A stretch of 11,130 nucleotides of DNA from an uncultured Clostridia bacterium (GTDB lineage Bacteria > Bacillota > Clostridia > Oscillospirales > CAG-272). Shown here piece by piece: positions 5,761 through 11,130 of the stretch. Made by a program: the position numbers and the translations under genes. Location of the stretch: NCBI GenBank assembly GCA_947627815.1, contig CANQXN010000047.1, positions 1 through 11,130 of the forward strand. The letters are read 5' to 3'. A model generated the notes under the pieces. That model searched no databases and was not told where the DNA came from. It was given only the letters and a program-made list of their open reading frames with translations. Each line of letters opens with the position of its first letter. The first letter of the stretch is position 1.

Positions 5761-8622
5761 TTAAGAGGCCCGAATCAAAAGGTTGTCAAAGGAAGCGCTG
5801 TCTTCGGCGAAAAATCCGATCTGCCCGCTGACGAGGTCGGTTTCGGCGCTCACGGAAACACCGCCGCAGGAGAGCGTCACCTTTTTGCCGGCGGCCGTGA
5901 CCGTCACCGAAAGCGCGGAGGAACCGGCCAAGGAAGCGGGAGCCGAATCCAGCAGGCGTTCGCCGCCGCTGCCCGCCAAAACGATCTCTAATTTCTGCCC
6001 GGCGATATCCAGCCGCGCCAAAAGATAACCGCCGTCGCTCTCTCGGCGCAGTACCAGACCGGCGCTGCCGCCGGCTTTCACTTCGAAAACCGCCGTGAAA
6101 TCCGAAAAATCGGTGTCATTGGCCAAGGTCAGCCCCTCGCCGACATAGACGCCCTCCGATGCCGACCAGGCGCCCGATACCGCCGTCCATTTATAGGCGT
6201 GCCGATCGAAGAAGGCATCTGAGAAAGTCGTGCGGTAGCTGTATTTTCCTTCCTCATAAGGGTTGACCGTCTTTTCTTCTAATGTCAGGTTCTTGTCGGC
6301 GCAGGCGACGGCGTTTTTCAGGGAGTTGACGCTTCCGTCCTCGTTGAAAAGGCCGTTATACATTTTGTAGTTGTTCCGATAGGAGTTCAGATAGCAGGGA
6401 TGCACCATCAGCGTCCAATAGAAGGGCGCCCACTTGCCGGTTTTCATGAGTTCGTTGCAGGTTTCGGCAAGCGCGGCATAGACAGGATAATTGATACCGG
6501 CGGGGCCGCCCACCCATTGCACCTCGGTGCAATAAATCGGAAGATTGGCCAGTCTCGCCTGCTCAATCCGGCTCTGCGCATTGGTGGAGAAAGCCGAGGT
6601 CGAACCCGGGAAATTGTCATGATACTGGAGCTGATCCATGCCCAGCGCGATGGCGCTTGGGATATTGAATTCATCGGCCGGCGCGGTACCCATGATCAGG
6701 GGAACACTGCCCTGCACCGTCACGGCGTATTCGCAGAGATATTTGGCTAAAGCCGCGCGGTTGGAACCCCAGGGTTCATTATAGATTTCAATGGACATGA
6801 GGCGCTCGTCGCTGCCGAATTTGCCGATAAACCAGCCGACAAATTCTTTGGGTTCCTCCCAGCGGTTCCGGTTGTTGTAAACGGCGGCGGAAGGCGAGGT
6901 AATCGCCCAACCGCAGGAGGCGCCGGTATAGGTACGGCTCCAGGTATGTACCGTATCATAGCTGTAGCTGTCGCCGCAGCCCTCGAAAAGCGACACCATA
7001 ATTTTGATGCCGTGCGCTTGCGAAAGCGACAGAAAATCCCGGAAGGCCGCCTCAAAATGCTGTCCGTCCTCCCGCCAGTATTCATAGCTGACCCAGATGC
7101 GAAACGCGTTGATGCCCAGCGATTGCGCATATGCCATATCGCGGTCGATGATCGCGGAATCGTACCATTTCCAGAATTGCGGCGCGTTCAAGGCGTAAGA
7201 GGGATAATAAACCGCGCCTTTGAGTCCCTCGATCACCGCTGTCTGATCGCCTGTCTTCTTAAAAGAAGCCGCCAATTTCGCGCTGTCGTTGGTCGGCGCC
7301 GGCACCAGCGATACCGCGCTGTTATGGGCGGATAGATAGCGGCCGTCCGCCGTGGCAAGCGAAAGGAAAGCGTCTCTTTCCGCCTCGCCCCAGGAAGGAA
7401 CCGCCAAAGGCGAAAGCGCCGTAAAGGTAGCCGCCGCCCTATCGTCCTGTGTGACGACGGAACGAACGGCGAGGCCGCCGTCTTCGGCGAGAATGTATTT
7501 GTCCGTGCCGGTCAGCCGCAGCGAAACGCCGTCGCCCGAAAGCCCCGCCTCAAAAACCCATCCGCGCAGGGCGGGTTCTGTGCTGTACGCCGAAATCAAC
7601 TGCTCGTAAGAGGCTTTGAGATAGGCGTTTTTCGCCGCCGCCGACTGAAGATAGACGGCATCTTTTTCTAAAGCGCCCATCGGCTGCAATGCCGTGGAAT
7701 AAATCCGCAGATCGTCCATGCGGCCTTTAAAATACGCGCCCGAAAGCCCCAAAGCGTTGGTGCCGTACACGGCGGCGCCGATGCCGGCGGCGTCCAGCGT
7801 CTGCGGGATGACCGCGCCGATCCCGGCACTTGTCTCAATCAATTGACCGTCTACAAACAGGCGAGCGGTTCCGCTCTTTTCATTGCCGTCAAAGGTAACC
7901 GCCACATGAATCCAGGTTGACAGGCGGTTTTCGGGAACAGTATAGCGCCCCACGATTTTGGCGCTCCCCTGCCCGGTCGCCGAGCGCCCGGCCGCCACGG
8001 CGGCGACCAGCTGCCCATCCACAAGACCGATGGCAAGACCGGCCTTTTCGTCTCCCTGTTCATACAAAAGTTCGTTGCCCGTCAACCGTTCGGGCATGAA
8101 ATAAAAGGCCACGGACAAGGTGGTAAAGGAAGGATGCAGGAAGGTGCTGGGCGTGATCTGGCTCAGATTGGAAAAATCGTTGTTCAGTTTCACACGGTCG
8201 GAACTGCCGTTAAAAACAACGGCGCCGCCCGACACGCCGCCGTCCGGCACAAGTGTAGCGCGCACCTCGATGCTGTCCCGCGCCTGCGCCAGCGAAGAAA
8301 ACAGTTTGGTGGCGCCGGCCTTTTCTTCAAACTGATACCACAACAGCCCGTTTCCGCTGCCGATGGCGCCGATCAGGGCGGCGATATCCGCCTCCGGGGA
8401 ACCGGGCGTCGGTTCAACCGGATTTTCCCCGCCTGTCGTCTCGGCCGGTCGGCTCTCTTCCCCCGAGGTGCCGGCGTCGACAGCGCTTGACGCGTCCGGG
8501 GTCGTTTCCGCCGAAGACGGCGGCATCGATCCGGCGCTTCCGCCGGTATCGGTAAGCTGCGCGGCGCAGGCCGACAGCAAAAGGAGCGCCAGCAAAAGCG
8601 CGATAAGAGATTTGACTTTCAT
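5761..8622 (-). CDS. Multidomain lipoprotein with LamG-like domain and clan GH-A (GH5-like) glycosidase barrel
   Basis: This is a 953-residue surface lipoprotein. Residues 1-19 are a type II signal peptide with lipobox LSAC (Cys19), followed by a Ser/Thr/Pro/Glu-rich linker to about 78. Residues 88-312 look like a LamG-type concanavalin fold (TWIHVAVTFDG, LFVDGQL, GRMDDLRIY). Residues 350-455 have beta-trefoil-like repeats (DKYILAE, GRYLSAHNSAVSL). Residues 465-780 form a cellulase-like TIM barrel: GINAFRIW, IEIYNEPW with likely acid/base Glu616, and YCTEVQW with likely nucleophile Glu700. Residues 795-953 are a C-terminal beta-sandwich resembling DUF1080/CBM66-type domains. It probably hydrolyses a beta-linked polysaccharide at the outer face of the membrane; the substrate cannot be assigned. 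ATG 8622 is chosen for its AGGAGG ribosome site and signal peptide; the in-frame extension to 8709 is not supported. No clear promoter lies just upstream. Confidence 0.85.
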   Translation of the reverse strand: MKVKSLIALLLALLLLSACAAQLTDTGGSAGSMPPSSAETTPDASSAVDAGTSGEESRPAETTGGENPVEPTPGSPEADIAALIGAIGSGNGLLWYQFEEKAGATKLFSSLAQARDSIEVRATLVPDGGVSGGAVVFNGSSDRVKLNNDFSNLSQITPSTFLHPSFTTLSVAFYFMPERLTGNELLYEQGDEKAGLAIGLVDGQLVAAVAAGRSATGQGSAKIVGRYTVPENRLSTWIHVAVTFDGNEKSGTARLFVDGQLIETSAGIGAVIPQTLDAAGIGAAVYGTNALGLSGAYFKGRMDDLRIYSTALQPMGALEKDAVYLQSAAAKNAYLKASYEQLISAYSTEPALRGWVFEAGLSGDGVSLRLTGTDKYILAEDGGLAVRSVVTQDDRAAATFTALSPLAVPSWGEAERDAFLSLATADGRYLSAHNSAVSLVPAPTNDSAKLAASFKKTGDQTAVIEGLKGAVYYPSYALNAPQFWKWYDSAIIDRDMAYAQSLGINAFRIWVSYEYWREDGQHFEAAFRDFLSLSQAHGIKIMVSLFEGCGDSYSYDTVHTWSRTYTGASCGWAITSPSAAVYNNRNRWEEPKEFVGWFIGKFGSDERLMSIEIYNEPWGSNRAALAKYLCEYAVTVQGSVPLIMGTAPADEFNIPSAIALGMDQLQYHDNFPGSTSAFSTNAQSRIEQARLANLPIYCTEVQWVGGPAGINYPVYAALAETCNELMKTGKWAPFYWTLMVHPCYLNSYRNNYKMYNGLFNEDGSVNSLKNAVACADKNLTLEEKTVNPYEEGKYSYRTTFSDAFFDRHAYKWTAVSGAWSASEGVYVGEGLTLANDTDFSDFTAVFEVKAGGSAGLVLRRESDGGYLLARLDIAGQKLEIVLAGSGGERLLDSAPASLAGSSALSVTVTAAGKKVTLSCGGVSVSAETDLVSGQIGFFAEDSASFDNLLIRAS

Positions 8623-8677
8623 AATACCTCCTCTTAAAGATTCGCCGGGGCTTGCCGTCACCATGGCCGATGGGAGC
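8623..8677 (-). other. Short leader of the GH-A lipoprotein gene with no recognisable promoter
   Basis: Between the terminator at 8678-8712 and ATG 8622 I find the ribosome site GAGGAGG but no sigma-A -35/-10 pair. The gene may depend on read-through from the surface-protein operon or on an alternative sigma factor. Confidence 0.35.
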
Positions 8678-8712
8678 AAAAACGGATGGGCAAGGAAAGC
8701 CCTACCCATCCG
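8678..8712 (-). terminator. Rho-independent terminator after the surface-protein operon
   Basis: An 8-bp stem CGGATGGG/CCCATCCG (8683-8690 with 8705-8712), with some further pairing inside a 14-nt loop, is followed on the minus strand by TTTTT. It starts about 20 bp after the stop of the beta-helix lipoprotein gene. Confidence 0.75.
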
Positions 8713-8732
8713 CTTTTTGTTTTATGGAACGG

Positions 8733-9815
8733 TCACAGCCCTAAATCTTCGCCGACAAGATCGTCCGAGGCAAACCCGCCCCAGACATTATCGTCGCCGT
8801 GATAGGTCAAGGTCGCAGATGACGGATCGGGATGTACCCGCGTTTCGGCGTCACTGGTGCAGTTTTCCACCGTCAGAGGGCCTATATCGTCATCCATGAT
8901 GCCGATCAGCTTGCCTGTATTGGTTTTGGCGTTAGCAGAGGCGTCCACCAGACAGTCGGCATCGGCGGAGCAGTCGGAAACGGTCGTTTGGCCGGTCACG
9001 CGCCCCACAAGCGGCGCCGCCCAACCCACAAACGCATGGTTGTAGTTCACTTCCGCCGGGATGGTCATGTCCACATTTTCGAGCTTTACGCCCGAAAGCG
9101 TGCCGCCGTTCACATAGCCGACAACCGCGCCGAAAAACATCAGATAATTCCGGTTGTAGCTGCAATGGATGGTCATGGCGCTGTCTTTGAGGGTCAGATC
9201 TTTCACCTCGCCGCCGTTCAACTGAAGAATCAGCAGAGAGACGGTCGCCCGCGCATAGCAATTGCCGCCGAGCGAGTTGTCGAGATTCTCAAAGACATAG
9301 GAATAATCATCGGTCGCCACCGGCATATCGGTATCGGCGTCCTCCGACATGACAAAATTCCAATCAAGGCCAAAAATCGTGTGTCCCGCGCCGTTCAGCG
9401 TGCCGCTGAAGCGGTAGAGCGGTTCCCATGTGTCGGTATCGGTATAGCCGGAAAGGTCAATGTCCGCCGTCAGGGTGATGACCGAGTCCTCCGGCAATTC
9501 CATGTTGTTGATCAAACGGAACACCGAAGCAAGCTCCTCGGCACTGCCGACGGCAATGCCCTCGGGCGTCGTCGGCTCGTCCGGGGTTTCGGTGGTCGCG
9601 GGCGCTTGCGACTCGGCGGGATCCGCCGTCGATGTCGGGGCGGTGCTTGCCGCAGGCTCCGAAGTCGATGCCGCCGCGCCGTTTGTGCTTTCCGGCGCGC
9701 TTGAACTCTCGTTCGGCGTGCCGGCGGTGCTTTCGTCAGCATTGCCGCAGGCGGACAGCAGGACAAGGCAAAGCGCCATGAAAAGCGCTGTCAAAAGGAT
9801 CGCTGTTTTTTTCAT
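8733..9815 (-). CDS. Beta-helix (GLUG-like) surface lipoprotein, paralogue of the adjacent upstream protein
   Basis: This is a 360-residue lipoprotein. Residues 1-23 form a type II signal peptide with lipobox LSAC (Cys23). Residues 24-86 are a Ser/Thr/Ala/Pro-rich spacer. From about 88 the sequence turns into short beta-strand repeats: ITLTADIDLSGY, then FSGTLNGAGHTIFGLD, a pattern typical of GLUG-type right-handed beta-helix surface proteins, then repeated VKDLTLKDS, VKLENVDMTI and LTVENCTSDAE units. Residues 180-330 align along their length with the partial protein upstream (10019-11130), so the two arose by duplication. This copy lacks that protein's extra C-terminal domain. ATG 9815 has GGGAGG about 10 nt upstream. 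I see no catalytic residues; adhesion or carbohydrate binding is a guess from the fold. It follows the small protein gene by 52 bp without a terminator. Confidence 0.8.
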   Translation of the reverse strand: MKKTAILLTALFMALCLVLLSACGNADESTAGTPNESSSAPESTNGAAASTSEPAASTAPTSTADPAESQAPATTETPDEPTTPEGIAVGSAEELASVFRLINNMELPEDSVITLTADIDLSGYTDTDTWEPLYRFSGTLNGAGHTIFGLDWNFVMSEDADTDMPVATDDYSYVFENLDNSLGGNCYARATVSLLILQLNGGEVKDLTLKDSAMTIHCSYNRNYLMFFGAVVGYVNGGTLSGVKLENVDMTIPAEVNYNHAFVGWAAPLVGRVTGQTTVSDCSADADCLVDASANAKTNTGKLIGIMDDDIGPLTVENCTSDAETRVHPDPSSATLTYHGDDNVWGGFASDDLVGEDLGL

Positions 9816-9867
9816 CAGGGTTTTTCCTCCCAAACGATCGATTCCTGTGACGGGACCCGAATCGGTA

Positions 9868-10002
9868 TCAGTGGATATCGCCCCAGGAAATGCTGGGGAG
9901 TTCGGGTGCGTCGTCATCTATCGAAACCGAGATCATAACGATGTCGGCGTCCGAGAATTCCTCTACCGTGAGAAGAGGAGCATCATATCTCTTTTTTTCC
10001 AT
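9868..10002 (-). CDS. Small acidic protein, 44 residues, with YxxPxL motif
   Basis: This tiny gene has a strong ribosome site, AAAGGAG 8 nt before ATG 10002. It starts 16 bp after the stop of the beta-helix gene upstream and ends 52 bp before the next, so it sits inside the operon. The N-terminus is basic (MEKKRY), followed by a YxxPxL motif (Tyr6, Pro9, Leu11), a hydrophobic stretch around DIVMISVSI (20-28), and an acidic tail DDDAPELP ending in SWGDIH. There is no signal peptide or cysteine. I recall small clostridial proteins of similar build (KKxYxxPxLxVxxF, acidic end) with unknown function. YxxPxL also occurs in lasso-peptide leaders, but no maturation genes are visible here. The function is unknown; a peptide precursor, chaperone-like partner or secreted peptide all remain possible. 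Confidence 0.7.
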   Translation of the reverse strand: MEKKRYDAPLLTVEEFSDADIVMISVSIDDDAPELPSISWGDIH

Positions 10003-10010
10003 GTTCCAAG

Positions 10011-10017
10011 CTCCTTT
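10011..10017 (-). promoter_or_regulatory. Ribosome binding site of the small YxxPxL protein gene
   Basis: AAAGGAG starts 1 nt past the TGA of the upstream gene and lies 8 nt before ATG 10002. It is the main evidence that this small reading frame is translated from that ATG rather than from 10077. Confidence 0.7.
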
Positions 10018-10018
10018 C

Positions 10019-11130
10019 TCACTCTGCCGCATCGGTGAAATAGTCGACGGGCGGGCGCACCGTGCCGACGGGGACAATGATTTGTTCTCCCCCCTTGGTG
10101 AGGATCAGGGTCACGCTGACAGAACGGATCGCTTCATAGTTATCAATGCCGGTGACGACAAGCCCCATCAGGCTGCAGCCCTCTTTGGCGGCGATGATCT
10201 CGCCGGCGGCGGTAACCTTGGAATAAGCGGTAACTTGTTCTTCGGAAACGCAGCTGCGCACCCTGCCGCCATCCATGGCAAAATCGACCGCGAAAACAAC
10301 GCTTTCATAGGTGGTAAGCGCGTCGTTGACGCCTTCGATGACAACGCGGGCATTGACAAAATCGCCCTCACCGCGCCGGAACTGCACGCCGTTCTTGCTC
10401 TCGTCGCCGCTGAGAAGCGTCTCGGCGACAGCGTCGTTGGCGTTATAGGTGCGGATGTTGCGCTCCCCATTGGTGCGGCCGACAAATTCGTCTTTATTGC
10501 TGCACTGCTGAGCCGGGCTGAGCGTGCCGGTATTGCTGCAGCAGTAGAACAGGTCGGCCTTGGCGTTACCGGCGCCTAAGAAGTAGCCGACGAAGGCAGC
10601 GGCATGACCGCCAAGGTTACGGAGCCATTGATCATTCATCATCTTATTGGGATTATCGGTATCAGGATGCGCTTTCACGGTAGCGGCCGTGGTGCAGTTG
10701 ATGAAAGAAATCGGCTCGGTGGCGCTGTGACGCGCGACAAAAGCGGCGGTTTCAAATTTCGCGTTTTGGGAGGCATCCAGCGTGCTTTCGCCGTCAATGG
10801 TACAGCCCTCGATTGTCACGGTATGATCGGTGGCGCCCACCATGAGGCCGGCAAAGCCGAGAAGCCCCATGTTGGTGGCGGCGTCCTTGTCCACCGTCAC
10901 ATCGACATTTTCAAAACGCACATCCTCGATGACGCCGTTGTCCATGTAGGCAACAAGGGCGCCGTAAAAAGGCTGCCAGTTTTTGTTGAAACCAAACGCC
11001 GATGCCAGGCTGCAATTCTGGACGGTGAAGTTTTTGAAGGTCGCGCCTTCGGCCTTGGTGACAAGGAGCGAAAAGCCCACTTGGCCAAAGCAGTTGTTGT
11101 TGCTGTCAAGTTCTTTGTCTACGATGACAT
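10019..11130 (-). CDS. Beta-helix surface protein with C-terminal beta-sandwich domain, 5' end outside the window
   Basis: The frame is open to the right edge, so the start and any signal peptide lie outside; 369 C-terminal residues are visible. Residues about 1-155 of the visible part are beta-helix repeats (ATFKNFTVQNC, VRFENVDVTV, VTIEGCTIDGE, ISFINCTTAAT) that align with the downstream lipoprotein, including shared LENVD/FENVD, DASxNAK and NCTxxAxxxxHPD signatures. A short cysteine-containing stretch (FYCCSNTG, about 194-201) follows. The last about 120 residues (GVQFRR to the end, including YESVVFAVDF, KVTAAGEII and GLVVTGIDN) resemble a beta-sandwich found at the C-terminus of many secreted clostridial proteins whose role is not known to me. 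A GTG at 11080 is only an internal codon. It is probably a secreted or lipid-anchored surface protein and the first visible gene of the operon. Confidence 0.75.
   Translation of the reverse strand, partial: VIVDKELDSNNNCFGQVGFSLLVTKAEGATFKNFTVQNCSLASAFGFNKNWQPFYGALVAYMDNGVIEDVRFENVDVTVDKDAATNMGLLGFAGLMVGATDHTVTIEGCTIDGESTLDASQNAKFETAAFVARHSATEPISFINCTTAATVKAHPDTDNPNKMMNDQWLRNLGGHAAAFVGYFLGAGNAKADLFYCCSNTGTLSPAQQCSNKDEFVGRTNGERNIRTYNANDAVAETLLSGDESKNGVQFRRGEGDFVNARVVIEGVNDALTTYESVVFAVDFAMDGGRVRSCVSEEQVTAYSKVTAAGEIIAAKEGCSLMGLVVTGIDNYEAIRSVSVTLILTKGGEQIIVPVGTVRPPVDYFTDAAE

Noticed and set aside
8623..8709. In-frame upstream extension of the GH-A lipoprotein
   Set aside because: It would bury the lipoprotein signal peptide and would start inside the terminator stem; AGGAGG precedes ATG 8622.
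9816..9917. In-frame upstream extension of the beta-helix lipoprotein
   Set aside because: It overlaps the end of the small protein gene and would place the signal peptide 34 residues inside the protein.
9868..10002. Lasso peptide precursor
   Set aside because: Only the YxxPxL motif fits. No Gly, Ala or Cys ring start with a suitably placed Asp/Glu is clear, and no lasso maturation genes are in the window, so it is left as an unknown small protein.
10168..10485. Minus-strand open frame of 105 codons inside the partial beta-helix gene
   Set aside because: It is a shifted frame within a coherent coding sequence, with no ribosome site or recognisable motif.

Overview
The window looks like chromosomal DNA of an anaerobic, fairly GC-rich member of the Firmicutes, class Clostridia (an Oscillospiraceae- or Ruminococcaceae-like bacterium is my guess). 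The reasons are the strong AGGAGG-type ribosome sites, sigma-A-like promoters, lipobox lipoproteins with Ser/Thr/Pro linkers, oxygen-defence enzymes typical of strict anaerobes, and DegV/FakA plus 2-hydroxyacyl-CoA dehydratase genes. Every gene I can support lies on the minus strand, so transcription runs from high to low coordinates. I see no tRNA, rRNA, CRISPR array, insertion sequence or integrase.

In transcription order, the first block (11130-8678) is a surface-protein operon. It holds the 3' part of a beta-helix surface protein, a 44-residue acidic small protein with a YxxPxL motif, and a 360-residue lipoprotein that is a clear paralogue of the first protein. The block ends at a hairpin terminator. 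Next (8622-5717) is a 953-residue multidomain lipoprotein with a LamG-like domain, a possible beta-trefoil, a clan GH-A glycosidase barrel and a C-terminal concanavalin-like domain, followed by its own strong terminator. These genes together suggest a cell envelope equipped for carbohydrate binding and hydrolysis.

The third block (5662-3134) is an oxygen/superoxide defence operon behind a near-consensus promoter. It encodes a four-domain flavodiiron protein (beta-lactamase-fold diiron, flavodoxin, flavin reductase, short-spaced rubredoxin), a two-iron superoxide reductase (desulfoferrodoxin) and a stand-alone rubredoxin, then a terminator. The flavodiiron protein would reduce O2 (or NO) and the desulfoferrodoxin would reduce superoxide. 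Rubredoxin is the likely electron carrier.

The fourth block (3074-1) starts from another good sigma-A promoter with a leader of roughly 115 nt. It encodes a DegV/FakB-type fatty-acid-binding protein and a FakA/YloV-type fatty acid kinase, whose genes are 3 bp apart. Last is the 5' part of a 2-hydroxyacyl-CoA dehydratase-like gene that runs off the left edge. FakA and FakB would phosphorylate exogenous or recycled fatty acids for phospholipid synthesis; the role of the dehydratase-like protein is unknown.

There is no gene-free stretch above 300 bases. The larger gaps (2925-3187, 5604-5760, 8623-8732) hold the promoters, leader and terminators listed below. The least explained items are the small YxxPxL protein between two paralogous surface proteins, the FprA-Hrb-type fusion, and the modular GH-A lipoprotein.
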